Notes: generated by a model not told the origin, from the sequence alone. Shown: positions 16,991 through 25,059, numbered from the stretch's first letter. The stretch: 64,000 nucleotides of DNA from JAWLBM01 sp041687675 (GCA_041687675.1 JAWLBM010000001.1:248001-312000), one strand, 5' to 3'. Program-made: numbers and translations.

Positions 16991-17197
16991 ATGACCGCCG
17001 CCGACTTCACCGCGCACATCCGCTCCAGCCACGACGCCCCGATCCGCGGCTTCGACCCGCTGGGCCTCGTGTCCGGCTGGCGCGGCTACCGTGCCTACAC
17101 CGAACTGGCGTCTCTCGGCGACGAGGCCCTGGCCGCCCGCGGCCTCACCCGCAAGGACCTGCCGCGCGTCGCCCTCGAGGCCATGCGCCGGGGCTGA
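16991..17197 (+). CDS. Small DUF1127-like protein
   Basis: A 68-residue protein. The start at 16991 follows AAAGGAGATCGAG, a good ribosome site; a longer in-frame start at 16910 adds unlikely residues. The C-terminal half, TELASLGDEALAARGLTRKDL, resembles the DUF1127 motif (L..L.D..L.DIGL.R.D), a family of short, often Arg-rich alphaproteobacterial proteins, some of which bind RNA and act in phosphate or stress responses. The match is partial. It ends back-to-back with the convergent transporter at 17198. The preceding 300 bp hold an inverted repeat and a FixK-like box. Confidence 0.6.
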   Translation: MTAADFTAHIRSSHDAPIRGFDPLGLVSGWRGYRAYTELASLGDEALAARGLTRKDLPRVALEAMRRG

Positions 17198-18106
17198 TCA
17201 TCCGATCGCCACCAGGACGACGCCGGCGGTCGCCAGCGTCGCCGCCGCGTATGTCGACAGGTCCGGCCGCGCCTCCGTCCGGAACACCACCACCGACAGG
17301 AACGAGGCGATGAAGACCTCCAGCGAGGCGATCATCACGATCACCGTCACGTCCTCGTAGAGCAGCGCCGCGAACAGCGAGATCTGGCCGAGCGACATCA
17401 GGATCGCCGCCACGAAGGTCCACCGGTCGAGGTTCTGCGTCATGCCGGTGAAGTTCGCCCGCTGGCGCGCGTCGAAGGGGACCATCGCCGCGAACACCGC
17501 GAGCCCCGCGACCGCGCTGATCAGGGTGCCGAGCGCGGGGGACGGCAGGATCTCGAGCCCCAGCTTGCGCGTCACATAGGCTCCCGCATAGGCGAGCGCC
17601 GACCCCACCCCCGCCGCATAGTCGACGAGCCTCGGCGCCGGCCCTCCGGCTCGCGCCCGCGCGAGGCTGGCGCGCACCAGCAGCCAGAAGCCGAGGGCGA
17701 TCGCCAGCATGCCCGCGCCGGAGACCGGCGTCACCGGCTCGGCCAGCACCACCGCCGCGATCGCCACCGAGAAGAAGGGGTTGAGCCGCTTGGTCGCCGA
17801 CGCCCGGGTGACCCCGAGGGTGCGGATCGAGAGGTAGAGAAGGCTGCGCCCGAACACCATGGCGAACAGCCCGGCGAGCGCGAACCAGGCGACCGCCACG
17901 GCCGCCCCGTCGCCGGCGAGCGCCGAGAGGTCCGGCCCCTCCATCGCCAGCCAGAGCAGCGCCGACAGAACGATCGTGACGATCACCGAGAAGGTCACGC
18001 CGCGGTCGCCGGTGCGCACGGTGGTGCGCGAGACGAACACGCTGGTCGTCGCGAAGCAGAAGGCCGAGGCGAGGGCCAGCACCTGGCCGAGCAGCGGACC
18101 GCTCAT
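17198..18106 (-). CDS. EamA/DMT-family transporter
   Basis: A 302-residue multi-pass membrane protein of the EamA type, starting LLGQVLALASAFCFATTSVF, with a second half-repeat near YAAGVGSALAYAGAYVTRKL. The start at 18106 overlaps the stop of the upstream molybdenum hydroxylase by ATGA, which supports it over the longer frame. It is the last gene of the minus-strand run that starts at the IclR regulator. It probably moves a substrate or product of that run; direction and ligand are unknown. It is only distantly like the DMT protein at 9582-10562. Confidence 0.85.
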   Translation of the reverse strand: MSGPLLGQVLALASAFCFATTSVFVSRTTVRTGDRGVTFSVIVTIVLSALLWLAMEGPDLSALAGDGAAVAVAWFALAGLFAMVFGRSLLYLSIRTLGVTRASATKRLNPFFSVAIAAVVLAEPVTPVSGAGMLAIALGFWLLVRASLARARAGGPAPRLVDYAAGVGSALAYAGAYVTRKLGLEILPSPALGTLISAVAGLAVFAAMVPFDARQRANFTGMTQNLDRWTFVAAILMSLGQISLFAALLYEDVTVIVMIASLEVFIASFLSVVVFRTEARPDLSTYAAATLATAGVVLVAIG

Positions 18107-20322
18107 CCGGCGGTCGATCCGGCCCGCGCGATCGCCCGCCAGACGGCCGCGGGGGTCGCCGGCATCTCGAGGTCCACGGGCCCGAGCGGCGCCAGCGCGT
18201 CCACGACGGCGCACCAGGCCGCGGCCAGCGCCCCCACCGTGCCCGCCTCGCCGACGCCCTTGACGCCGAGCGGGTTCACCGCCGTCGGGACCGGGTGGGT
18301 CTCCAGCCGCGGCGCCGGCATGTCGTCCGCCCGGCCGACCCGGTAGTCCATCAGCGAGCCGGTCAGCACCTGGCCGTCGGCGTCGATGATCTTCCGCTCC
18401 CCCAGCACCTGCGCCACCCCCTGCAGGATGCCGCCGTGCATCTGCCCCTCGACCAGCGCCGGCGACAGTACCGTCCCGACATCCTCCACCGCCGCATAGG
18501 CGGTGACCTCCACCACCCCGGTCTCTGGGTCGACCTCGACCTCGCAGGCATGCGCGCCGTTGGGGAACGTGGCCGACGGCGGGGTGAAGCTCTCCAGCAC
18601 GGCGAAGCCGCCGCCGAGCCGCGCCACCTCGGCAAGGGTGATGGCGTTGTTGCTGCCGGCCAGCCGGTAGAGGTCGCCCTCCCGCTCGATCCGCTCCGGA
18701 CGGGTGCCGAAGTGCGTCGCGGCCACCTCCCGGGCCTCCGCCGCCAGCCGGTCGATCGCCGCGGCGACGGCGGGCCCGGTGACGGCGAGGCCCGAGGACC
18801 CGCCGTTGCCGCGCCCCTCGGGCTGGACGGCGCTGTCGCCGTGGACATAGGCGATCCGCTCCTCGGCGACGCCGAGGCCGGCCGCGACCATGCGCGTCAG
18901 CGTGGTCTCGTGGCCCTGGCCGGTCGACATCACGCCCGGGGCGAGCACCACGCGCCCGTGCGGATCCACCGACAGCGTGACATGGTCCGGCCGCGGCCCG
19001 CGCAACGGCCCGCCGGCGGTTTCCACCGAGAGCACCAGCGCCCGGCCGAAGAGGCGGCCGCGCGCCGCCGCGTCCGCCCGCCGGGCCGGCGCGTCCGCGG
19101 CGCGGGAGAGCGTCGCGCAGCGCTCCAGCACGCCGGCGAAGTCGCCGCTGTCGAGCGGGAAGCCGAGGGCGTTGCGGCGCGGCAGCGCCTCCCGGGGAAT
19201 GAGGTTGCGGCGGCGCAGGTCCAGCGGATCGGCGCCGAGCCTGCGCGCGGCCTCGTCGATCGCCGCTTCGATCGCCAGCGTCGCCTCCGGGCGGCCGTGG
19301 CCGCGGTAGGGGGCGATGCCGGCGCGCGGCGAGGTGCGCCCGGTGACGGTCGCATGCGCCACCGGGATATCGTAGACGCCGGCGAAGCCGCCGATGTTGT
19401 TGACGAGCCCGAGGCTGCGCACCGTCGGATAGGCCCCCGCGTCGGCGGTGAAGCGGCCCTCCAGGGCGGTGAAGCGGAGGTCCTCGTCGAGGCCGAGGGT
19501 CACCGTGCCGGAGACGCCGCGGCCCTGGTGGTCGGCGGTGAAGGCCTCCGTCCGGCTCTGGATCCAGGCGACCGGGCGGCCGAGCCGCAGGGCGGCATGG
19601 GCGACGAGCGCCTCCTCGCGGACGAGCGATCCCTTGAGCCCGAAGGAGCCGCCGACGTCGCCGGCGTGGACGCGGACCTTCGACGGCTCGAGCCCGAGCA
19701 CCGCGGCAAGGGGCGCCACCAGTTGGGCGGGGCTCTGCGTGGTGGTGAGGAGGTCGAGCCGGCCGTGGGCCTCGGGCGTCGCCAGGCAGCCGCGGGGCTC
19801 CAGCGTCACGGCCTGCAGCCGCGGCACCGAGAGGGTCACCGTCACCCTGTGGGCGGAGGCGGCGAGCGCGGCCGCCACGCCGGCGCGGTCGCCGATCTCG
19901 CGGACGAAGCAGGTCTCTTCCGGCTCCGGGTCGTCGACGCTTTCCACCACCACCGCCTCGGCGGCGTCGCGCGCCGCGTCCGCCGAGGTGGCGACGACCA
20001 TGGCGACCGGCTCGCCGACATGGCGCAGCCGCGCGTCGGCGAGCAGCGGCACCGGCCGGTCGAAGCTGCCGCCCGCGTCCTGCGGGAGCGTCCCGGCGGG
20101 CAGGGGCCCGACCCCGTGGCCGGCGAGGTCGGCGGCGGTCAGCACCGCGACGACGCCGGGCATCGCCGCCGCGGCGGCCGTGTCCACGCCGAGGACGCGG
20201 GCTCCGGCCCGGTCCGCCCGGGCGAAGGCGGCGCGGAGCGCGCCGGCGGAAATCCGGTCCGCCACGTACCGGCCCGCGCCGGTGACGAGGCGCCGGTCCT
20301 CGATCCGACCCGCCCCGCTCAT
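18103..20322 (-). CDS. Molybdenum hydroxylase large subunit (xanthine/CO dehydrogenase family), orphan
   Basis: A 739-residue molybdopterin-binding subunit. The N-terminal a/b hammerhead domain (GRIEDRRLVTGAGRYVADR) is followed by Mo-binding domains with GDVGGSFGLKG (near 215), PYRGHGRPEATLAIEAAI (near 338), GQGHETTLTRMVAAGLG (near 472) and the catalytic Glu in GVKGVGEAGTVG (near 697). Such enzymes hydroxylate N-heteroaromatics, purines or aldehydes and need small 2Fe-2S and FAD subunits. Neither is encoded beside it. It lacks a Tat signal, so it is likely cytosolic. It overlaps the CobW-like gene upstream and the DMT gene downstream by ATGA each. The substrate is unknown. Confidence 0.85.
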   Translation of the reverse strand: MSGAGRIEDRRLVTGAGRYVADRISAGALRAAFARADRAGARVLGVDTAAAAAMPGVVAVLTAADLAGHGVGPLPAGTLPQDAGGSFDRPVPLLADARLRHVGEPVAMVVATSADAARDAAEAVVVESVDDPEPEETCFVREIGDRAGVAAALAASAHRVTVTLSVPRLQAVTLEPRGCLATPEAHGRLDLLTTTQSPAQLVAPLAAVLGLEPSKVRVHAGDVGGSFGLKGSLVREEALVAHAALRLGRPVAWIQSRTEAFTADHQGRGVSGTVTLGLDEDLRFTALEGRFTADAGAYPTVRSLGLVNNIGGFAGVYDIPVAHATVTGRTSPRAGIAPYRGHGRPEATLAIEAAIDEAARRLGADPLDLRRRNLIPREALPRRNALGFPLDSGDFAGVLERCATLSRAADAPARRADAAARGRLFGRALVLSVETAGGPLRGPRPDHVTLSVDPHGRVVLAPGVMSTGQGHETTLTRMVAAGLGVAEERIAYVHGDSAVQPEGRGNGGSSGLAVTGPAVAAAIDRLAAEAREVAATHFGTRPERIEREGDLYRLAGSNNAITLAEVARLGGGFAVLESFTPPSATFPNGAHACEVEVDPETGVVEVTAYAAVEDVGTVLSPALVEGQMHGGILQGVAQVLGERKIIDADGQVLTGSLMDYRVGRADDMPAPRLETHPVPTAVNPLGVKGVGEAGTVGALAAAWCAVVDALAPLGPVDLEMPATPAAVWRAIARAGSTAG

Positions 20323-21389
20323 GCGCCGCCCCCCGGGCCGGCGAGGCAGTCCTCGAAGGCGTGGGCGAGCGCGTGTCCGTCGAGACCGAAGCCGGCGACG
20401 ACGAGGCGGCTCCGGCGCGGCCCCTCCGGCCAGGCCGGCAGCCAGCGGCCCTCGAGCAGCATGTGCACCCCCTCGAGCAGCAGCGGCCGGTTCGAGCCGG
20501 CGATGTCCAGCACCCCCTTGATCCGCACCACGTCGGTCCCCCGGTCCGAGAGCAGGGCCGAGAGCCGGTCGATCAGGCGGACCTGGTCGAGCGGGCGGTC
20601 GCCGGAGAGGAGGACGGAGACCACCCCGCCCGGTCCCGGCCGCCCCGAGACCCCGTCGTGCCCGTGCGACCCGTGGTCGTGGGGGCCGTGGCCGTGGTCG
20701 TGCCCGGGCCCGCCGTGGTGATGGCGGTCGCCGTCCTCGTGGTGGTGGTCGAGCGGGCCGCGGGCGGCGGCGGCGGCGACAAGGCCGGCGAGCCGGACCG
20801 GGTCGGCCGCCGGCGCCGCCTCCACCGTCTCGGCATCCGCCGCCCCGCGAGCGGCGACGACGATCGCCGCCGACGGGTTGATCGCGGCAAGGCGGCCGCG
20901 CACCGCGGCGATCGCCTCGGGACGCACGAGATCGGTCCGGGTCAGCAGCAGCAGGTCGGCGAAGGCGACCTGCTCCGCCGCCGCGGGGTGCCGGCCGAGC
21001 TGGTCGAGGATGTGCAGGGCGTCGACCACGGCGACGATCCGTGACGGCGGCGTGCCGGCGTCTGCGAGAGCCGCGACGAGCGGCGCGGGGTCCGCCAGCC
21101 CGTCCGCCTCGACGACCAGGCGGCCGCCGGCCGCGGCGGCGAGGTCCGCGACAGCCCGCACCGCCGCCCGTGGGTCGGCGCCGACGGCACGGACGTCGTC
21201 AATGGTTCCGGCGAGCGCCAGCGCGTCGAGCTCGCCCGGCCATCCGGCGTGCACGACGGCGCCGCCGCCGGCGGCGAGCGCGGCGGCGAGGGTCGTCTTG
21301 CCGGCGCCGGGCAGGCCGAGGACGAGCACAGGCCCGGCGGCCGCCGCCTCGGGCCGCACCACGGCCGCCCCGGTGTTCGTCGCGGACAT
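20319..21389 (-). CDS. CobW-like GTPase with His-rich stretch, lacking the CxCC motif
   Basis: A 356-residue P-loop GTPase of the CobW/COG0523 metallochaperone type, with the Walker A sequence GLPGAGKTTLAAALA near 24. The usual NKxD reads TRTD (LLLLTRTDLV, near 152). A long His/Asp/Gly stretch lies near 209-245 (HHHEDGDRHHH and further H-D-H repeats), followed by the CobW C-terminal domain. The canonical GCxCC metal site after Walker A is absent; the only Cys is near the C-terminus. The start at 21389 follows AAGGGAGGGGGG. Its overlap with the molybdenum hydroxylase and closeness to the decarboxylase-like gene suggest delivery of a metal (Zn, Co, Ni or Fe) to one of these. Confidence 0.8.
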   Translation of the reverse strand: MSATNTGAAVVRPEAAAAGPVLVLGLPGAGKTTLAAALAAGGGAVVHAGWPGELDALALAGTIDDVRAVGADPRAAVRAVADLAAAAGGRLVVEADGLADPAPLVAALADAGTPPSRIVAVVDALHILDQLGRHPAAAEQVAFADLLLLTRTDLVRPEAIAAVRGRLAAINPSAAIVVAARGAADAETVEAAPAADPVRLAGLVAAAAARGPLDHHHEDGDRHHHGGPGHDHGHGPHDHGSHGHDGVSGRPGPGGVVSVLLSGDRPLDQVRLIDRLSALLSDRGTDVVRIKGVLDIAGSNRPLLLEGVHMLLEGRWLPAWPEGPRRSRLVVAGFGLDGHALAHAFEDCLAGPGGGA

Positions 21390-21427
21390 CGTCCCCCCTC
21401 CCTTGCCGCGGGCGCCGCGACCTCGAT

Positions 21428-22414
21428 CTAGATCACGAACTCCTCGAGCGTCTCCGGCGCGAACATGTCCTCCGGCGCGAGGCCGGCGTCGTGAAGGCCC
21501 TGCTCGCGGTGGTAGCGGATGAACGTCTCGAGGACGTGCCGGTTCGGCTCGAGGCCGTAGGGCCAGAAGTCCGACCCCATCAGTTCCACCGCCTCCTCCA
21601 CATGGGCGTTGAACCAGGGCAGCATGCCCTTCAGCGCCGCGGTCTCCTTCAGCCCCTCGTAGGTGATCGCCTGCGCCTCGCGGAAGGCCTTCAGCAGCGC
21701 CCGCGCCACCCAGCGGTGCCGCTCGTAGACGTCCCGGCGGATGGCGATCACGTGCATGATCGGGAAGATGCCGGTCTTGCGGAAGTAGGCCTTTTCCACC
21801 TCCACGTGGTCCGGGAACAGCCGGACCACCCGTCGCCCGTCGTAGGTGGAGGGCTTGCGGGCGGTGGCCAGCGCGTCGATCTCCCCGTCGCGCAGCATGG
21901 CCGCGAGGGTCTGGTCGCCGCTGATGCGCTCGATGCGGAAGTTCCCCGGCAGGCTGATCGGCAGCTTCTCGTCGCGCCCCGGCGTCTCCTCGCCGCCGGT
22001 GACGTGGACGACGGAATCCACCGGCACACCGTGGTGCTCGGCGAGGATGCCGCGGATCCAGACCGGCGCCGTCATCTGGTACTCCGGGCTGCCGACGCGC
22101 CGGCCGACGAGATCCTTCGGCTCGCGGATGCCGGCATCGGCGTTCACGTAGATGCAGGAGTGCCGGAAGAAGCGGCTCGGGAACACCGGGATCGCCACGA
22201 AGGGCCGCTCGGGCCGGGTCAGCGACACGAGGTAGGACGACATCGACATCTCGGAGGCGTCGAACTCGCGGTAGCGCAGCTGCCGGAAGAAGGTCTCCTC
22301 GACGACCAGGGTCTGGAAGTTGAGGTCGATGCCGTCCGGGCGCACCGTGCCGTCCATCAGCGGGCGCACCCGGTCGTAGTCCCAGCAGGCGAGGGAGAGG
22401 TTCAGCCTTGCCAT
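21428..22414 (-). CDS. 4,5-dihydroxyphthalate decarboxylase-like protein (copy 2)
   Basis: A 328-residue paralogue of 8458-9447, also with the binding-protein fold and no signal peptide. Landmarks are LACWDYDRVRPLMDGTVRPD at the N-terminus, FDASEMSMSSYLVSLTRPE, VGRRVGSPEYQMTAPVWIRG near 108, and the C-terminal PYGLEPNRHVLETFIRYH. The family includes Pht5, which removes a carboxyl group from 4,5-dihydroxyphthalate. It lies between the CobW-like GTPase and the ferredoxin reductase, beside the Rieske oxygenase cluster, which fits a ring-dihydroxylation then decarboxylation route. The exact substrate is not proven. Confidence 0.78.
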   Translation of the reverse strand: MARLNLSLACWDYDRVRPLMDGTVRPDGIDLNFQTLVVEETFFRQLRYREFDASEMSMSSYLVSLTRPERPFVAIPVFPSRFFRHSCIYVNADAGIREPKDLVGRRVGSPEYQMTAPVWIRGILAEHHGVPVDSVVHVTGGEETPGRDEKLPISLPGNFRIERISGDQTLAAMLRDGEIDALATARKPSTYDGRRVVRLFPDHVEVEKAYFRKTGIFPIMHVIAIRRDVYERHRWVARALLKAFREAQAITYEGLKETAALKGMLPWFNAHVEEAVELMGSDFWPYGLEPNRHVLETFIRYHREQGLHDAGLAPEDMFAPETLEEFVI

Positions 22415-22438
22415 GGTCGCGCCGTCCCGCCCCCGCCG

Positions 22439-23440
22439 TCAGTAGAATTCGTCGAAATGGATCTGCGCTTGCGGCACCCCGCGGGCGTGCATCGCCTTCT
22501 GCACCGCCACCGCCATCGCCGGGGGACCGGCGAAGTAGACCTCGTGGTCCCTGAGGCCGTCGCCCATCTCGGCGTCGACCACCTCGTGGACGAAGCCGGT
22601 CGGGCCGGACCACTCCTCGCCGTGGTCCGGGTCCGAGACCGCGGTGACGAGCCGGAGCCGCCCCGGCGCGAGGTCGGCGAGGAAGCCGGCGACGCGGGCG
22701 TCGGCCGGGCTTCGGCCGCCGAAGAAGACGTGGATCGACCGGCCGGCGAGGGCGGGTTCGGCGAGCGCCCCGCGGGCGATCGAGGCCATCGGCGAGAGGC
22801 CCGAGCCGCCGGCGATCAGCACGAGGTCGCGCGGCGCCTCGGGCCGCAGGTGGGCGAGGCCGTAGGGCCCGTCGAGGAGGAGGTCGGTCCCCGCCGCGAG
22901 GTCGCCGAAGAGGACGCCCGTCGCCGCGCCGCCCGGCACGTGGCGGATCTGGAACCGCCAGACGCCGTCCTCGCCGGGGAGGTTGCACATCGAGTAGACG
23001 CGCGGCCCCTCGACCCCTGGCACGGAAACCAGCGCATACTGCCCCGGCAGGAAGGCCGGGTCGCCGTCGACGCGGATGGCGAACTCGGCGAAGTCGCGGG
23101 AAAGGTCGGTGCGGCCGAGGAGGGCGCCGCGGCGCCGGCGCGGGGCGATCTTCGGCACGGCGGCCGGGTCCTCGCGGAACTTCACCGTGCAGTCGCCGCG
23201 CGGGGCGGCCTGGCAGCCGAGGTATCTGTTGCGGGCGCGGTCCTTGTCGGTCCAGGCCGGCGGATCGGCGCGAAGGTGCTCGACCTCGCCGTCGACAAGC
23301 TCGAAGCGGCAGTTGCCGCAGGCGCCGGTGTTGCAGGAGTAGGACATGCCGACGCCCGACCTCAGCGCGGCGCGCAGCACGGTGTCGCCCGCCTCGCAGG
23401 GGAACGTCCGGTCGTCGGCGGCAAGTCTGATCAGCGGCAT
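22439..23440 (-). CDS. 2Fe-2S ferredoxin/FAD/NAD(P) oxidoreductase (oxygenase reductase component)
   Basis: A 333-residue electron-transfer protein. An N-terminal plant-type 2Fe-2S domain has CNTGACGNCRF (near 35) and a further Cys in GCQA (near 76). The FAD-binding motif RVYSMCN lies near 147, and the NAD(P) site LIAGGSGLSPMASIARGA near 207; the end is IHFDEFY. This ferredoxin-first order is typical of reductases of multicomponent oxygenases and differs from phthalate dioxygenase reductase, which carries FMN and a C-terminal ferredoxin. It likely passes electrons from NAD(P)H to the Rieske ferredoxin (24583-24897) for the oxygenase (25060-26346). Confidence 0.88.
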   Translation of the reverse strand: MPLIRLAADDRTFPCEAGDTVLRAALRSGVGMSYSCNTGACGNCRFELVDGEVEHLRADPPAWTDKDRARNRYLGCQAAPRGDCTVKFREDPAAVPKIAPRRRRGALLGRTDLSRDFAEFAIRVDGDPAFLPGQYALVSVPGVEGPRVYSMCNLPGEDGVWRFQIRHVPGGAATGVLFGDLAAGTDLLLDGPYGLAHLRPEAPRDLVLIAGGSGLSPMASIARGALAEPALAGRSIHVFFGGRSPADARVAGFLADLAPGRLRLVTAVSDPDHGEEWSGPTGFVHEVVDAEMGDGLRDHEVYFAGPPAMAVAVQKAMHARGVPQAQIHFDEFY

Positions 23441-23462
23441 CGGGCGGGGGTCCGTTTCGGTC

Positions 23463-24293
23463 TCAAAGGCGGGCGAAGACCGGCTCGCGGGCGACGTAGC
23501 CGAGCCGCTCGGAAAGCTTCTGCGCGGCCTCGACGAGGGTTTCTGCGAGCTGGGGGAACTGGCTCTTCTTCAGGCGGAGGCGGGGGCCGGCGAGCCCCAT
23601 GGCGGCGACCGTCCGGCCGTCGGCCTGGAACACCGGCGCGGCGATGCAGCGGGCCCCGACGTCGCATTCCTCGTCCTCGGTGGCGTAGCCGAGACGGCGG
23701 ACCTTGCGGATCCGCTCCATCAGCGCCTCCGGGTCGGTCACCGTGTTGGGCGTGCGCGGCTCGAGCGGCTCGGCGAGAAAGGCGGCGAGCGCAGCATCGG
23801 AAAGGCCGGCGAGCAGGCAGAGCCCCTCGGCGGTGCAGTGGGCCGGGCGGGACTGCCCGGTGATCGAGCGCAGCCGCACCGGGTCGTTGCTCTCGAAGTC
23901 GTGGATGAAGACGACGTTTCGCCGGCTCAGGATGGCGAGCCGGGCGTTCTCGTTCACCTCCGCCCGGAGCGTGTTGAGGAAGCCTTTCGCCTCCGCCGCC
24001 ACGTCGATCCGGGTGCGCACCAGCGAGCCGAGCGAGAACAGCCCGATGCCGAGGCGGTAGCGGCCGTTGTCCGGGTTCTGCTCGAGGAGGCCCTCCTCGA
24101 GCAGGGCGGTGGCGAGCCGGTGGACGGTGCTCTTGGCGATCCTGAGCCGCTTGGCGAGCTCGGAGATGCCGAGCTCCGGCTCCTCGACCGAGAAGGCCTT
24201 CATCAGGTGGATGGCGGTGGTCACCGACGACAGCCGCTGGCTGTCGCGGCGGGCGTTGCGGTTGAGGATCTTCTCGGGCGCGCTGGTCGTCAT
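23463..24293 (-). CDS. IclR-family transcriptional regulator
   Basis: A 276-residue regulator with an N-terminal winged helix-turn-helix (ELGISELAKRLRIAKSTVHR, near 57-76) and the C-terminal IclR effector-binding domain (LRSITGQSRPAHCTAEGLCL and AARCIAAPVFQADGRTVAAMG). IclR proteins often control aromatic-acid genes such as pca. It lies between the reductase/decarboxylase run it precedes and the Rieske genes. Inverted repeats of one motif lie at 24321, 28 bp upstream of its start, and at 24470 and 24961, so autoregulation and control of the Rieske genes are likely (inference). Confidence 0.9.
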   Translation of the reverse strand: MTTSAPEKILNRNARRDSQRLSSVTTAIHLMKAFSVEEPELGISELAKRLRIAKSTVHRLATALLEEGLLEQNPDNGRYRLGIGLFSLGSLVRTRIDVAAEAKGFLNTLRAEVNENARLAILSRRNVVFIHDFESNDPVRLRSITGQSRPAHCTAEGLCLLAGLSDAALAAFLAEPLEPRTPNTVTDPEALMERIRKVRRLGYATEDEECDVGARCIAAPVFQADGRTVAAMGLAGPRLRLKKSQFPQLAETLVEAAQKLSERLGYVAREPVFARL

Positions 24294-24320
24294 GGGGCCT
24301 CGTCCTGGGAACGCTGTGTC

Positions 24321-24337
24321 GTTCCTTTATACAGAAC
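24321..24337. promoter_or_regulatory. Operator-like inverted repeat, site 3 of 5
   Basis: GTTCC-TTTATAC-AGAAC has arms with one mismatch and lies 28 bp upstream of the iclR-type start, which fits autoregulation. The TTTATAC core could overlap a -10 element. Confidence 0.45.
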
Positions 24338-24469
24338 GGCGCGCCCCGGCACGAGGGATCGGGAAAGGGGCGCCGGGGCGGGCGGCGGAGCGTCGGCGTC
24401 GGGCATCGCGGCACCGGCGGGAGGGTTGCGCGTCCGGACCGGACCCGCACCGCGGTGACCTTGTCGATC

Positions 24470-24486
24470 GTTCCGCTATGCGGACC
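24470..24486. promoter_or_regulatory. Operator-like inverted repeat, site 4 of 5
   Basis: GTTCC-GCTATGC-GGACC has arms with one mismatch and an internal GCTATGC close to the GCAT core of the other sites. It lies in the 289-bp gap between the IclR gene and the end of the Rieske ferredoxin gene; no other gene is visible in that gap. Confidence 0.45.
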
Positions 24487-24582
24487 AGCGGTCCATATGC
24501 AACAGGCTACCCGGAACCGATGCCGCCCGCAACTCCGTTTCGGCGGGGGAGGCCAGACGCCCGGCGGTCCCGGCGCCCCGGC

Positions 24583-24897
24583 TCACACCTCGATCATCAC
24601 CCGGCCGTCCTTCACGAAGGTGCGGTAGACCTTCAGCGGCACGGTGCAGGGGGGTTCGATCACCTCGCCGGTGCGGATGTCGAAGCTGCCCTGGTGGAAG
24701 TCGCACTCGATCTCGTAGCCGGTGAGGCAGCCCTCGTGCAGCAGGCCGGGGCCGTGCGTGCAGTGGTCGTCGGTCACGTAGTACTCGTCCTCGACGCGGA
24801 ACACCGCGAGCGTCAGGCCACCCGCCTCCACCTGCGTCGCCTCGCCCGGGGCGAGGTCTTCGGCGGCGATCAGGTCGAGGGTCTCGGTCACGCTCAT
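24583..24897 (-). CDS. Rieske-type ferredoxin
   Basis: A 104-residue soluble ferredoxin with the Rieske 2Fe-2S ligands CTHG (near 45) and CDFHQG (near 64), i.e. C-x-H, 16 residues, C-x2-H, followed by the usual Pro-rich end (EVIEPPCTVPLKVY). Such ferredoxins carry electrons between a flavoprotein reductase and a terminal ring-hydroxylating oxygenase. I chose the start at 24897 because family members begin near here; the longer frame adds an unlikely N-terminus. It is divergent from the Rieske oxygenase, and the shared 162-bp promoter region holds two inverted repeats. Confidence 0.92.
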   Translation of the reverse strand: MSVTETLDLIAAEDLAPGEATQVEAGGLTLAVFRVEDEYYVTDDHCTHGPGLLHEGCLTGYEIECDFHQGSFDIRTGEVIEPPCTVPLKVYRTFVKDGRVMIEV

Positions 24898-24935
24898 TTC
24901 CGTCTCCCAATTGACGCGGCGCGGACCGGGATGTA

Positions 24936-24953
24936 GCTTTTCACTCGAAAAGC
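24936..24953. promoter_or_regulatory. Perfect palindrome in the Rieske divergent promoter
   Basis: GCTTTTC-ACTC-GAAAAGC, with 7-bp perfect arms, sits just before the GTTCC motif at 24961 between the divergent ferredoxin and oxygenase genes. It is AT-rich against the background and unlike the other operator sites, so a second regulator may bind here. Confidence 0.45.
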
Positions 24954-24960
24954 GAACACC

Positions 24961-24977
24961 GTTCCGCATACAGGAAT
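24961..24977. promoter_or_regulatory. Operator-like inverted repeat, site 5 of 5
   Basis: GTTCC-GCATACA-GGAAT has arms with one mismatch and the GCAT core seen at 11808 and 16786. It is 83 bp upstream of the Rieske oxygenase start and 63 bp from the divergent ferredoxin start. Confidence 0.5.
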
Positions 24978-25059
24978 GAGAGGTAGCGCAGGCCCGGCGG
25001 AGCGTCAACCCGCGCCCGGCGTGTTTCGAAGGCGGCCTGCGCGCCAGGAGGACGAGGAC

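Noticed and set aside
20650..20760. Tandem repeat or CRISPR-like pattern in the GTG/CAC-rich stretch
   Set aside because: It is the coding sequence of the CobW His-rich stretch; the similar patterns at 32165-32350 and 35745-35800 also encode His tails.
20319..22988. An 889-residue reading that joins CobW to an upstream Arg/Gly-rich segment
   Set aside because: The upstream part is a shadow of the decarboxylase-like and reductase genes. The ATG at 21389 has a strong ribosome site and starts the GTPase domain properly.
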